A DNA stretch of 64,000 nucleotides from Paenibacillus silviterrae. GTDB taxonomy: Bacteria; Bacillota; Bacilli; Paenibacillales; NBRC-103111. The notes beneath the pieces are model-generated. The model was not told the DNA's origin. It did not search any database and saw nothing but the letters and a program-made list of their open reading frames with translations. The number at the start of each line of letters is the position of its first letter. Position 1 is the first letter of the stretch. Below, piece by piece: positions 27,153 to 35,478 of the stretch. The stretch spans positions 2,151,690-2,215,689 of the forward strand of contig NZ_JASKUT010000002.1 in assembly GCF_030167925.1 (NCBI RefSeq). Reading direction: 5' to 3'. A program made the translations under genes and the position numbers.

Positions 27153-27685
27153 TGTATAATGGCAGATGTGCGATTACTGGCATCCCGAGGGCGTGGATGC
27201 GTGTGTGTAGTGGCAGAAATGCGATTAAGCAGGCCAGCTGGTCGGTTTTTGTGCGATAGGGATCGTGTAGTGGCAGAAATGCGATTATTGGTGCCCCGAC
27301 GGCCTGGATACGTGGGTGTAATGGCAGAAATGCGATTAAGCAGGCCAGCTGGTTGGTTTTTTGCACGATAGGGCTGTGTAATGGCAGATATGCGATTACT
27401 GGCGGTCATTGCTTAGGATTCACGAGTGTAATGGCAGAATTGCCATTAAGAGGATCAGCTAGTCGGTTTTTTGTGAAATAGGGATGTGTAATGGCAGATG
27501 TGCGATTACTGGTGCCCCGAGGGCCTGGATACGTGGGTGTAATGGCAGATTTGCAATTAAGCCAGTTGGTTAGTTTTTGCGCAATAGGGATCGTGTAGTG
27601 GCAGAAGTGCGATTAAGCAGGCCAACTGGTCGGTTTTTTGTGCGATAGGGATCGTAGCAACTCACCTGTGCAGAAATGCGCCTAT
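27153..27685. repeat. 111-bp higher-order tandem repeat (alternating 51/60-bp units)
   Basis: An 18-base box of the form RTGGCAGAnnTGCGATTA starts at 27159, 27210, 27270, 27321, 27381, 27431, 27491, 27542 and 27598, with a decayed tenth near 27667. The intervals are 51, 60, 51, 60, 50, 60, 51, 56 and about 69. Odd boxes are followed by a CTGGTGCCCCGAGGGCCTGG-like segment; even boxes are followed by AGCAGGCCAGCTGGTCGG, a T-run and GCGATAGGG. The true unit is thus a 111-bp dimer repeated about 4.5 times. Apparent ORFs through it on both strands are repetitive and lack good ribosome binding sites. No gene lies between 27000 and 27743 apart from this array and the upstream promoter. Confidence 0.85.
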
Positions 27686-27743
27686 CAAAGATCGGATAAC
27701 CCTGGGGACCTTCTGCAGGGTCAAGAAGTCGGCGCCGGGGTAT

Positions 27744-28169
27744 TCAATTTTTTCCGGGTGAAAAGCTTGCACTATCAAATAATTCAGTTAGTATGGTATT
27801 CAATCGATCATTACTGGAAAAAGACAGATGATTTACACTGTTGTTGCTCAAGTCTAATTTGAGTTCGCTATCCTCATACACTAATACTCTGTGGATATAA
27901 CCGATTGTTTCCTCATTACTCGGCGTCAGTTCAATATCTTTCATGACCGAGACTATTCGCTTGACCTTGTCTTGACTCGTAATTGTCTTACGCGCCCCAT
28001 TCCTTCCGTCCACCAACACAACCGATGTAGCCTTCATGATATCTCCGGGGTAGATTTGAGAGAGGGTGAAAGTTCTAGCTTCCTGCTGCTGAAGCTCTTC
28101 GTATGCTGAAAATTCAGTATGGCTGTACTGGCCTAAGACGATAAGCAAAATAAGAAGAATGTTTGCCAT
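27744..28169 (-). CDS. Small secreted or membrane-anchored hypothetical protein
   Basis: 141 residues from the ATG at 28169, preceded by GGGGAG; an in-frame start 11 codons upstream lacks a good site. An N-terminal hydrophobic stretch (about residues 3-17, ANILLILLIVLGQ) is a signal anchor. The rest is a soluble extracytoplasmic domain with no family I recognise; there is no lipobox. A 12-bp perfect palindrome ACGAAATTTCGT at 28247-28258 lies upstream. Monocistronic. Confidence 0.65.
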   Translation of the reverse strand: MANILLILLIVLGQYSHTEFSAYEELQQQEARTFTLSQIYPGDIMKATSVVLVDGRNGARKTITSQDKVKRIVSVMKDIELTPSNEETIGYIHRVLVYEDSELKLDLSNNSVNHLSFSSNDRLNTILTELFDSASFSPGKN

Positions 28170-28324
28170 GATAATCACTCCCCGATATGACATCTGCTTC
28201 ACGTTATAGACAGCACTATGACCGGAAAAGTTTCACAATCTTGCACACGAAATTTCGTATTCCCGTGCTGGGTCAGTTATTTTACCCGCAGCCCGGAGGG
28301 GTTGAATTTACCAAGCCTAATAAA

Positions 28325-28358
28325 AAGCAAGCTGCCCACTAGCGACAGCCTGCTTTTA
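28325..28358 (-). terminator. Terminator of sspH
   Basis: AAAAGCAAGCTG/CAGCCTGCTTTT, a 12-bp stem with one mismatch or wobble. On the minus strand the stem is followed by TTTTTA, just after the sspH stop. Confidence 0.7.
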
Positions 28359-28365
28359 TCAGTGT

Positions 28366-28545
28366 TCAATGTTCAACCAAGGCACGGACGGGAACCTCTT
28401 GCTCGTGCTCCGGTTGGTTGAGCGGATAAATTCTCACCATTTCCGTCGTCTCATCGACGTGCTGAATGTAAATGGCGCTCCCGTCCCACGTGACGTTCGC
28501 CATCACGGGGGATTCCGAAATTTCCTTTGCACGCTGAATGTTCAT
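28366..28545 (-). CDS. sspH: H-type small acid-soluble spore protein
   Basis: 59 residues starting MNIQRAKEISESP, with the family-defining IYIQHVDE and ARIYPL-like (VRIYPLNQPEHEQEVPV) segments and an acidic C-terminus. AGGAGG lies about nine bases before the ATG. H-type SASPs are made in the forespore and stored in the spore core. The length equals the normal family length. It is 87 bases after a DUF441 gene on the same strand and is followed by its own terminator. Its presence is direct evidence for a sporulating host. Confidence 0.92.
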   Translation of the reverse strand: MNIQRAKEISESPVMANVTWDGSAIYIQHVDETTEMVRIYPLNQPEHEQEVPVRALVEH

Positions 28546-28632
28546 TTCGAATTGGCCTCCTGTTTTTGGAATAACAATTGTAATGTGTTCATTCGCTTGG
28601 ACAATTATGTAATCGGCGGGGGATATGACAGT

Positions 28633-29085
28633 TTACGTTTTGCCGATAAGCAGGGACAATATCCCCGCGGCGATGAGCGGCCCTACAGGCACACCTTTCA
28701 CAAAGGCGACTCCGAGAACGGTGCCCAGCATTAATCCGGCGACGATCGTAGGTTGATTCGTCATAAGCGTGACGCCTCTTCCGCCCAGATAAGCTACAAG
28801 TCCCCCCACGGCGATAGCTGCCAGGGATTTCCAATGAAAAATGGAGCCATACCATGCTTGTATATCGATCTTGCCGCTTGCGATAGGGGCAAAGATGCCG
28901 ATCGTTAAAATGATAATGCCAAGGGAAAGTCCGTATTTTTCAAGCCAGGGAAATACCTGATGAAGCTGCATCACCCTTAGCAGCAGCAAGAAGACGGCGG
29001 CAATGGCAATCGAGGAATTACTTCCGAGGATTCCCAACGCCGCTAAGATAAGCAGCACAACGGATGGCAGATCAAGCTGTGGCAT
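28633..29085 (-). CDS. DUF441/UPF0756 (YeaL-like) membrane protein
   Basis: 150 residues with four to five hydrophobic helices and the glycine-rich segments (LGLPDG is absent; AVGGLVAYLGGRG and GTVLGVAFVKGVPVGPLIAAG are present) of the UPF0756/YeaL family. It is an integral membrane protein of unknown function. It starts 19 bases after the PIG-L deacetylase gene on the same strand, so the two are probably co-transcribed. Confidence 0.85.
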   Translation of the reverse strand: MPQLDLPSVVLLILAALGILGSNSSIAIAAVFLLLLRVMQLHQVFPWLEKYGLSLGIIILTIGIFAPIASGKIDIQAWYGSIFHWKSLAAIAVGGLVAYLGGRGVTLMTNQPTIVAGLMLGTVLGVAFVKGVPVGPLIAAGILSLLIGKT

Positions 29086-29104
29086 ACGTTCTTCCTGTGC
29101 CCCC

Positions 29105-29809
29105 TTACTTTAATTTGAGATCCTTATGAGCCTTCTCCTCCGAAATTACCGGCCAGTGCCTTCCTCGTTCCCATGCCAGAACAAAGGCCTCGTATCTTCT
29201 TTCTTCAGGAAATTCATGAAGCTTACCGAAGTATCTTTCGATAGCAAGGATTTGAGAATCATGCGCTCTTAGAGCATCCGCTTTCACACTCCAAAGCGGC
29301 TTCGTATCAATCGCAAAAGTCGGACGGTGCCCCTCTTTCGCTAACGTGTCCGATGACATATAGTATAGCTGCGCCACGCTAGGACAGCTTCCGCCGACGA
29401 CAGCCTTTGTTGTAATCCGGGATATCGCCATGTGATCCGGGTGAAAGTTTCCGCCGTCCGGAGGGAAGGTAAATACCGCCGCCGGTTGGAGCCGGTTAAT
29501 AAAATCTACGACATGGTTCAGGAATAAAGTTTCATCCGCCTCTGACAGCTTCCCGTCAGGAAGCCCCAAATATTCCACTTCGCCCAGGTGCAGGATGTTT
29601 GCGGCTAGCTCCATCTCCTTCTCCCGCAGCTCTCCGAGCTCTGCCCTGGATAAATGCGTGTAAGCGCCGTTCTTGTTTCCCGCATCGCCTCTCGTAGCCA
29701 GCAATAGTCCAGGAGGATGGCCGCGGTCAGCAAGCATGCGAATGAGGCAGCCGCTTAGAAAGGTTTCATCATCCGGATGGGCATAGCAAAATACTACATG
29801 CGCACTCAT
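29105..29809 (-). CDS. PIG-L family zinc deacetylase (BshB-like)
   Basis: 234 residues from the ATG at 29809, preceded by GAGGGA; an in-frame upstream ATG lacks a site. The zinc-binding motif AHPDDE occurs at residues 9-14 and the second ligand motif HPDH in the middle. These define LmbE/PIG-L N-acetylglucosamine deacetylases, which include BshB enzymes of bacillithiol synthesis. Candidate substrates are GlcNAc-malate, the bacillithiol-S conjugate or another amino-sugar; sequence alone cannot decide. A TATAAT on the minus strand (29845-29840) is a likely -10. Confidence 0.82.
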   Translation of the reverse strand: MSAHVVFCYAHPDDETFLSGCLIRMLADRGHPPGLLLATRGDAGNKNGAYTHLSRAELGELREKEMELAANILHLGEVEYLGLPDGKLSEADETLFLNHVVDFINRLQPAAVFTFPPDGGNFHPDHMAISRITTKAVVGGSCPSVAQLYYMSSDTLAKEGHRPTFAIDTKPLWSVKADALRAHDSQILAIERYFGKLHEFPEERRYEAFVLAWERGRHWPVISEEKAHKDLKLK

Positions 29810-30043
29810 GTTTATCCCTCTTTTACATTCGAATATCCTATTATACCCTTGCAACGGGTGGCTATACCCAAGAAATGGCATGCCCTTCTTATTGTAATTC
29901 GTAAGTCATGGCGAAATAAAGTATCTTCTTACTCCCAGGACTTCTAGCGGCCGGGATGAACGCGGAATCATTGTACGTTATAATGGATGAATCGGGTCGT
30001 TCACGGGCCTGCCGTAATGTTATATAGATGAAGGAGAAGAGAG

Positions 30044-30913
30044 ATGAAGGAACACAAAGAAAACCATACCGTTGACCACATTCGCAGCATTGTCATGATT
30101 GTCATCGGTGCAGTCATTGCTGCGTACGGGCTGGAGGCCGTCCTGATTCCTAACGATGTCGTGGATGGCGGCGTTACCGGAATAGGCATGATGGGAGCCT
30201 ATTTATTCGGAGTTCCATTAGGAGTACTGCTATTCGTTCTAAATATCCCTTTCGTATACTTGGGTTATAAACAAGTGGGGAGGACGTTCGCGATCCGAAG
30301 TACCATAGGGATCGCCGCCTTATCCGTTTCGACGTCCTTGCTGCATCACGTTGAGACCATACTGGGGCGGGAAGACCCTCTGTTGATCGTGCTTGCGGGA
30401 GGAATCTTGCTTGGTGTCGGCATTGGAGTCGTGCTTCGGAACGGCGGAGCCTTGGACGGCTCAGAGGTATTGGCCATCCTGGTGTCCCGCAATATTCCCT
30501 TCTCGGTAGGTGACGTGATCCTTTTTATCAACGCATTCATCTTCGTCGGAGCCAGCTTCATTTATGGCTTGGAGGGTGCGTTGTACTCCGCCATTACCTA
30601 CTACATCGCGAAAAACGTCATCGACATCATCCAAGTGGGCTTGGAAAAATCGAAGTCCGTTCGAGTCGTCAGTCCGAAATCGGACCTGATCGGCGAGGCC
30701 ATCCAAGCGCGTCTGGGCCGAAGCGTTACGTATATGCAAGGGCGCGGGGGCTTCTCGAATGAATCGACGGAGATCTTAAATTGCGTAATTAACCGGATGG
30801 AAGAAACGAAATTGTTGTCCATTATTCGGGACATTGACGAAGGCGCGTTCGTTGTCATCTCGGACGTTTCCGAGGTGCGCGGAGGGAATTTCCGGAAACG
30901 TGACATTCACTGA
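30044..30913 (+). CDS. YitT family membrane protein (DUF161-DUF2179)
   Basis: 289 residues. The N-terminal two thirds have about five membrane helices with the YitT signature (GLEAVLIPNDVVDGGVTGIG, residues about 25-44). The C-terminal cytoplasmic DUF2179 domain contains GRGGFSNESTEILNCVI. AAGGAGAAG precedes the ATG, and a TATAAT at 29979-29984 may be its -10. Family members are widespread in Firmicutes, with no settled function. Monocistronic, sharing a bidirectional terminator with the convergent sensor kinase gene. Confidence 0.9.
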   Translation: MKEHKENHTVDHIRSIVMIVIGAVIAAYGLEAVLIPNDVVDGGVTGIGMMGAYLFGVPLGVLLFVLNIPFVYLGYKQVGRTFAIRSTIGIAALSVSTSLLHHVETILGREDPLLIVLAGGILLGVGIGVVLRNGGALDGSEVLAILVSRNIPFSVGDVILFINAFIFVGASFIYGLEGALYSAITYYIAKNVIDIIQVGLEKSKSVRVVSPKSDLIGEAIQARLGRSVTYMQGRGGFSNESTEILNCVINRMEETKLLSIIRDIDEGAFVVISDVSEVRGGNFRKRDIH

Positions 30914-30955
30914 TCGGACAAGCAAGAGCATACATATCTATATACATAAGCACAG

Positions 30956-30985
30956 AAGAAGGCTGCCGCATGGGCAGCCTTCTTA
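30956..30985. terminator. Bidirectional terminator
   Basis: A perfect 12-bp stem AAGAAGGCTGCC/GGCAGCCTTCTT between the convergent YitT and sensor kinase genes; it runs into the kinase stop codon. Confidence 0.75.
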
Positions 30986-32053
30986 CTTGTTGGCGGCAGG
31001 AATCCATCCTGACAGGATGGCGCCTCCGTCCGGATGATTGCAAGCCGTAAGCTCGCCTCCATACTGGCGCAGGATTCGCTGCGATATCGTGAGCCCCAAC
31101 CCGGCGCCCCCGGTCGAACGATTCCTCGATTGCTCTCCTCGATACAGCGGTTCGAAGATTCGCTTGAGCTCCTCCGGCGCAAAGCCCGGTCCTGAATCGT
31201 GAATGGTGAAGGCCACTTGCTCGCCTTCCCTGCGGCATTGGACGGCTATTCGACCATAAGCAGGTGTGTACCGCACGGCATTATCCAACAAATTGCTTAT
31301 GGCACGCTCCACTAAATGCGAATCGGCTCGAATCACACAGTCATCCGCAGAGGAAAAAACAGCAATTGAGATGTGTTTTTGCTGTGCTTGCGGCCCCAGA
31401 CTGTCAACCGACTTCTGAACAATAACGGCAAAGTCATCCGTGTTCTCACTTATCCCCGTTTCCAGGTACTCCATCCTCGTAAAAGTGAAAAGATCCTCGA
31501 CCAACCGGTCCAATTGCGCCGATTTCTCCTTACAAACCGCCACATACTTTGCGACTTGGTCCGGTGTTCGTGCGATGCCTTGCTCAAGCCCGTCCAAATA
31601 ACCGCGTAGAGCAAATAACGGGGTCCGCAAGTCATGCGCTGCAGCGGCGATAACGAATCTTCGTTCCTCCTCCAGCTCCGCCTGCTTCCGGTGGGAGCTT
31701 TGAAGTCCGTTCACCATGACTTCAAATCCGTCTCGAACCTCGGCAATCTCTCGGATGGCGGATTGGGGCAGCTGAATGTCCCAGTCGCCTGCGGCAATGC
31801 GCCGCGCTGCCTGACCCATCCTCTCCAGGGGCACAAGAAGAAGTGTTCTCATTCGAACGCCTACAATCAGGAACGCAAGCAGCAGCCCTGCGAGCGCGGC
31901 AGCCCATTGAACCGTATACGAATTCGGCCGCTCGGCACCAATATTCAATGATTGGGTTGTTATGAGGTGTGCAGCCACAAAGAAAAGCCAGGGCATCAGC
32001 AGAAGGAGCAGCAGGCTGAGTACAAAATACGTTCGAATTGTAGGTTTCCTCAT
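30983..32053 (-). CDS. Sensor histidine kinase (HAMP, HisKA, HATPase)
   Basis: 356 residues. Two membrane helices (about 8-30 and 47-67) enclose a very short external loop. A HAMP domain follows, then the H-box AAHDLRTPLFAL (phospho-acceptor His), an N-box NLLDNAVRYTP, the G1 box DSGPGFAPEE and the G2 box GGAGLGLTI. The short sensing loop suggests it reads a membrane-borne signal, as in intramembrane-sensing kinases for cell-wall stress. Its start overlaps the response regulator stop by four bases. The likely target is the divergent DUF2306 gene and/or its own operon. Confidence 0.92.
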   Translation of the reverse strand: MRKPTIRTYFVLSLLLLLLMPWLFFVAAHLITTQSLNIGAERPNSYTVQWAAALAGLLLAFLIVGVRMRTLLLVPLERMGQAARRIAAGDWDIQLPQSAIREIAEVRDGFEVMVNGLQSSHRKQAELEEERRFVIAAAAHDLRTPLFALRGYLDGLEQGIARTPDQVAKYVAVCKEKSAQLDRLVEDLFTFTRMEYLETGISENTDDFAVIVQKSVDSLGPQAQQKHISIAVFSSADDCVIRADSHLVERAISNLLDNAVRYTPAYGRIAVQCRREGEQVAFTIHDSGPGFAPEELKRIFEPLYRGEQSRNRSTGGAGLGLTISQRILRQYGGELTACNHPDGGAILSGWIPAANK

Positions 32054-32742
32054 ACGAAAAGCCCTTCAAACCGATAACCGACGCCCCACACGTTGGTTAA
32101 ATATTGCGGTTGATCCGGATCGAGCTCGATCTTCTCGCGAAGACGGCTCATATGGACGCGAATCGTATGCTTATCGCCGATGCCGTCCCAGAACCTCGAG
32201 AGCAGCTGGTCGTAGGTAAACACATGTCTCGGATGCTCCGCGAACCATCGCAGCAGCTCATATTCCTTCGGTGTGAGCGAAACGTTCGTTCCATCGACGA
32301 GTACCTCTCTTGTAGCCAGATCCAGCTTGATGCGGCCATAGTCCAACACTTTGACCGAGCTTGCTTGCTCCGTGCCGGTACGCCTCAAAACGGCCTTCAC
32401 GCGGGCAACGATTTCGCCGGGGGAAGCGGTTTTGACGATATAATCATCGCCGCCAAGCGTCAGTCCGCGGATTTTATCCACATCATCGCCACGGGCACTT
32501 AAGAACAGGATGGGTACGTTGCTCTCCGTCCGAATGCGCCGGCATAAATCAAATCCGTTGTGTCCAGGCATCATAATGTCCAAGATCATGCAATCAACCT
32601 TATTTTGGCGAAACACAGTCCAGGCTTGGGTTGCGTCAGCAGCCGTTACGACCTGAAAATGATCGTTCTCCAGAAAATCCCTCATAAGTTCAACGATGCT
32701 CGGATCATCGTCCACAACCAAGATTACAGGTCGTTCTTTCAC
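32050..32742 (-). CDS. OmpR-family response regulator
   Basis: 230 residues. The receiver domain has the acidic pair DDD near residue 11, the phospho-acceptor Asp in ILDIMMPGHNG, and the Lys in GDDYIVKTASPGE. The C-terminal winged helix includes LTPKEYELLRWF and RVHMSRLREKIE. First gene of a two-gene operon with the histidine kinase. The upstream divergent region carries paired repeats (TTTTGTAA twice; AAACAAAC/GTTTGTTT) that could be its binding sites. Confidence 0.94.
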   Translation of the reverse strand: MKERPVILVVDDDPSIVELMRDFLENDHFQVVTAADATQAWTVFRQNKVDCMILDIMMPGHNGFDLCRRIRTESNVPILFLSARGDDVDKIRGLTLGGDDYIVKTASPGEIVARVKAVLRRTGTEQASSVKVLDYGRIKLDLATREVLVDGTNVSLTPKEYELLRWFAEHPRHVFTYDQLLSRFWDGIGDKHTIRVHMSRLREKIELDPDQPQYLTNVWGVGYRFEGLFV

Positions 32743-32807
32743 TATATCCCGCCTTCCTACTTAGGATCCATCATATAAAGCCCATCTAACTGTAAGTGTA
32801 TCATCTC

Positions 32808-32864
32808 TTTTGTAAAAACAAACGACTTCCTGCATATTGTGACGGTTTGTTTATTGTTTTGTAA
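32808..32864. promoter_or_regulatory. Repeat-rich divergent regulatory region
   Basis: Direct repeats TTTTGTAA at 32808-32815 and 32857-32864, and a perfect inverted repeat AAACAAAC (32816-32823)/GTTTGTTT (32845-32852), lie between the response regulator and the DUF2306 gene. Spacing and position suit an OmpR-type dimer site. No clear sigma-A promoter was fixed. Confidence 0.4.
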
Positions 32865-32934
32865 CCTTTTTGCCACTTCATTTGAGAGCTTCTCCTGCTA
32901 TTCTTATTATCAGAAAAAGAAAAAGGAGAAAAGC

Positions 32935-33576
32935 ATGGACAATCGCCAAGCCTTCTATAAGCTGATCGTATGTTTGCTTTTGATTTACATGGTTTATGTC
33001 TTGGTCAGCAATTTCATTATTGATCCTGGAGCCGAGACATTTTTGAGTCGAAAAGCAGGTCTTGCTCGTGAGCTTAAGCCTTGGATCTGGTTAAAGGTTA
33101 TGTACATTCACGTGGGGTTCGCTTGTATAGCGTTGGCATCGGGGCTCATCAACTTTTCTACTCGCAGCTATGAGAAGCGCCCTAGGCTTCATCGCATGAA
33201 CGGCTACGTATATGTATCATCCGTGCTGATTGTCGTGTTGACTTCCGGATACATGGCGCCTTACGCAACGGGGGGAAAGATGAGCAGCATAGGATTTAAT
33301 CTTCTCAATATCGTCTGGCTTGCCGTGACGGCGATAGCTCTTATCCACATCTTCAAGAAACGGGTTCGCCTGCACCGTCAATGGATGATACGGAGCTATG
33401 CCTTCTGTTTTACGAACGTGCTGATCCATCTGTTTACCTTTGTGCTTCACAAAATGATCGGCATCCCTTACGCGACCGGCTACACCCTAGGGCTTTACGG
33501 CTCGATCGTGCTGCTGATGATTGTCCCGGAGGTGCTTATTCGAGGTAAAGGAAACACAAGGCGGTTTGCTAAATGA
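32935..33576 (+). CDS. DUF2306 family membrane protein
   Basis: 213 residues from the ATG at 32935, with AAAAGGAG upstream; the frame is open further 5' but without a plausible start. About six membrane helices with the DUF2306 pattern, including an HVGFACIALASG segment, a HRMNGYVY loop and an HRQWMIRSYAF motif whose histidines and arginines are family features. Function is unknown. Divergent from the two-component system, which is therefore a candidate regulator. Confidence 0.82.
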   Translation: MDNRQAFYKLIVCLLLIYMVYVLVSNFIIDPGAETFLSRKAGLARELKPWIWLKVMYIHVGFACIALASGLINFSTRSYEKRPRLHRMNGYVYVSSVLIVVLTSGYMAPYATGGKMSSIGFNLLNIVWLAVTAIALIHIFKKRVRLHRQWMIRSYAFCFTNVLIHLFTFVLHKMIGIPYATGYTLGLYGSIVLLMIVPEVLIRGKGNTRRFAK

Positions 33577-33638
33577 TTTGATTCAATGACGATTCAATGG
33601 TAAATTTAGCCTATACCCTTGATGGAGGATCAACAATA

Positions 33639-34232
33639 ATGAATAAAACAGATATACGAAAACCGAGCTTCGAAGTATCCCCACAATTTATCGATCGGTG
33701 GTCACCGAGGTCTTTTTTGGAGAAGGAGATCCCTGATGAGGTTCTTCACAGTGTGTTTGAGGCCTCGCGTTGGGCGCCTTCCGCTTCGAATCTTCAGCCT
33801 TGGAGATTCATTATCGCCCGGACCGAAGAAGATCGTGAAGCATTTTATTCCTTTATCGTACCGGCCAACCTTGTATGGTGTAAAAGCGCACCTGTCTTAG
33901 CCGTCGTCTTGTCGCAGACAACAACAGAACGCGGACCCAATGCTTGGCATGCTTTTGATGCGGGGACTGCTTGGGGTTATCTTGCTTTAGAGGCAAATCG
34001 GAAAGGTCTCATTACCCATGCAATGGGGGGATTTGACAAGGAGAAAGCCCGTGACGTATTGCATCTTCCTGACGAATATGAAGCTCATGCCGTCATCGCC
34101 ATTGGATATCAAGGCGAACCTGAAGCTCTGCCGGAGAATCTGCGGGAGCGGGAACAACCGAGCAACCGACGTTTATTGAAAGAATCTCTTTTCGAGGGCG
34201 TTTTCGGTAAAAATACACTTGATGATCACTGA
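33639..34232 (+). CDS. Nitroreductase family protein
   Basis: 197 residues from the ATG at 33639, nine bases after GGAGGA; a start 14 codons upstream has no site. The nitroreductase FMN-binding pattern is visible: RWSPRSF near residues 19-25, ASRWAPSASNLQPWRF, and a C-terminal GYQGEPEALPENL. It should be an NAD(P)H-dependent, FMN-containing homodimer reducing nitro compounds or quinones, in the cytoplasm. Followed by a terminator hairpin. Confidence 0.9.
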   Translation: MNKTDIRKPSFEVSPQFIDRWSPRSFLEKEIPDEVLHSVFEASRWAPSASNLQPWRFIIARTEEDREAFYSFIVPANLVWCKSAPVLAVVLSQTTTERGPNAWHAFDAGTAWGYLALEANRKGLITHAMGGFDKEKARDVLHLPDEYEAHAVIAIGYQGEPEALPENLREREQPSNRRLLKESLFEGVFGKNTLDDH

Positions 34233-34252
34233 ATCAGCTGACTAGGTCGAGG

Positions 34253-34293
34253 GAAGCACACCTTTCCATTTGCGATAGGTGTGTTTCTTCCTG
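34253..34293 (+). terminator. Terminator after nitroreductase
   Basis: A GAAGCACACCT stem pairs with AGGTGTG...CTTC, with a T-rich distal arm. The LtrA ribosome binding site follows shortly after. Confidence 0.55.
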
Positions 34294-34320
34294 TTCACTC
34301 TAAAGCAAAGGGGCACATTT

Positions 34321-35451
34321 GTGAATAAACATGCATCGGGATTCCAGCACAATGCGGCATTCGCGGAGAAGAAAGTAACGTGGCTGGAGCTTTTTTACGA
34401 TCTTCTGTTTGTAGCGGCGGTTTCCAAGGCAAGTCACGTCCTGTTACATGTACATGACGGCTTTATTCCGCTGGAATATTTAATGAAATTCGTTCTAATC
34501 TTTGTTCCGATCTGGTGGGCTTGGGTAGGGCAATCGCTCTTCGTCAACCGGTTCGGACGGGATAACCTTTCTCACCGTATATTTCTGATTCTGCAATTAT
34601 TTTTTGTCTTAATTATGACGGCAAGCCTGTCCGTTGATTTTGATCAATACTACATTCCATTTTTGACAGGCTATCTCGGTTTAAGGGCTATGACGGCCAT
34701 TCAATACCTTGCGGTACAGAAAAGAGAAGAAGCGGACAGACGGAGCACCGCCCGTTTTTTGGGAAGCCGCTTTTGGATTGGTTTGGTGATCTCCGCTTTA
34801 TCGCTATTTTTTGACTCTTGGATTCGTTATGCCGTTTTGTATGCGGGAATTGCTGTGGACATCTTGCTCCCTTTACTAGGTCGGAAATATTTGGTGAAAA
34901 GCCCGATAAATACCCACCATTTATTAGAACGGTTCGCACTGTTTACGCTTATTCTACTTGGTGAATCCGTAATAAGCATACTAGCCGTTTTGCATTCCAG
35001 TCATTGGACGTGGCAATCGATTTTATTCGCATCCCTCACTTTTTTGCTGATTATCTTCATATGGTGGCAGTACTTTGACAATGTAGAAAAGAAAGTGGAC
35101 AAAACGATAGCGACTGCCGGTCAAACGATCATTTACGGCCATTTATTCGTTTATTTATCCATGTGTATGATCGCGGCTTCGATTCAATTGATATTCCTGG
35201 AACAATTACATTACTCATTTATGGTAAGCTTTACTCTCGGGTCCGTACTGCTGTACTTTGCTTCAACGACGCTGGTATTCCACAAATACAGACATAAGCA
35301 TCTAAGATTGGGTAAATCTCATCTGGCGGTGTTTATAGGATTACTTGGTGCTTTTTTTGCAGTGGATATGTTGTTCATCATGCCCAATTACATCATTATC
35401 GGGGAAGTGATGTTGTTCTTTGCCGTATATGCGAAAGTAACGACTTCATAA
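34321..35451 (+). CDS. Low-temperature-requirement A (LtrA) family membrane protein
   Basis: 376 residues from a GTG at 34321 with AAAGGGG seven to eight bases upstream. About ten membrane helices. The LtrA signature VTWLELFYDLLFVAAV lies near the N-terminus (about 18-33), and the family segment LERFALFTLILLGESVI lies mid-protein. LtrA was first linked to low-temperature growth in Listeria; the biochemical role is unknown. The AraC regulator starts 28 bases downstream. Confidence 0.9.
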   Translation: MNKHASGFQHNAAFAEKKVTWLELFYDLLFVAAVSKASHVLLHVHDGFIPLEYLMKFVLIFVPIWWAWVGQSLFVNRFGRDNLSHRIFLILQLFFVLIMTASLSVDFDQYYIPFLTGYLGLRAMTAIQYLAVQKREEADRRSTARFLGSRFWIGLVISALSLFFDSWIRYAVLYAGIAVDILLPLLGRKYLVKSPINTHHLLERFALFTLILLGESVISILAVLHSSHWTWQSILFASLTFLLIIFIWWQYFDNVEKKVDKTIATAGQTIIYGHLFVYLSMCMIAASIQLIFLEQLHYSFMVSFTLGSVLLYFASTTLVFHKYRHKHLRLGKSHLAVFIGLLGAFFAVDMLFIMPNYIIIGEVMLFFAVYAKVTTS

Positions 35452-35478
35452 GCCATATTCGATTTCGGAGGTTTATCT

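Noticed and set aside
27134..27409. Repetitive ORFs on both strands with ISAIT/RLSRPAGR-like peptides
   Set aside because: They are translations of the 111-bp tandem repeat, lack good ribosome binding sites and are open on both strands because of the repeat itself.
27153..27685. CRISPR-like array
   Set aside because: The intervening segments are themselves repeated, spacing alternates 51/60, the box is not a typical CRISPR repeat and no cas genes are near.
28247..28258. 12-bp palindrome ACGAAATTTCGT
   Set aside because: Short, AT-rich and isolated; it could be an operator but nothing else supports it.
28369..28734. Plus-strand ORF of 121 codons over sspH
   Set aside because: It overlaps sspH and the end of the DUF441 gene on the other strand and has no family resemblance.
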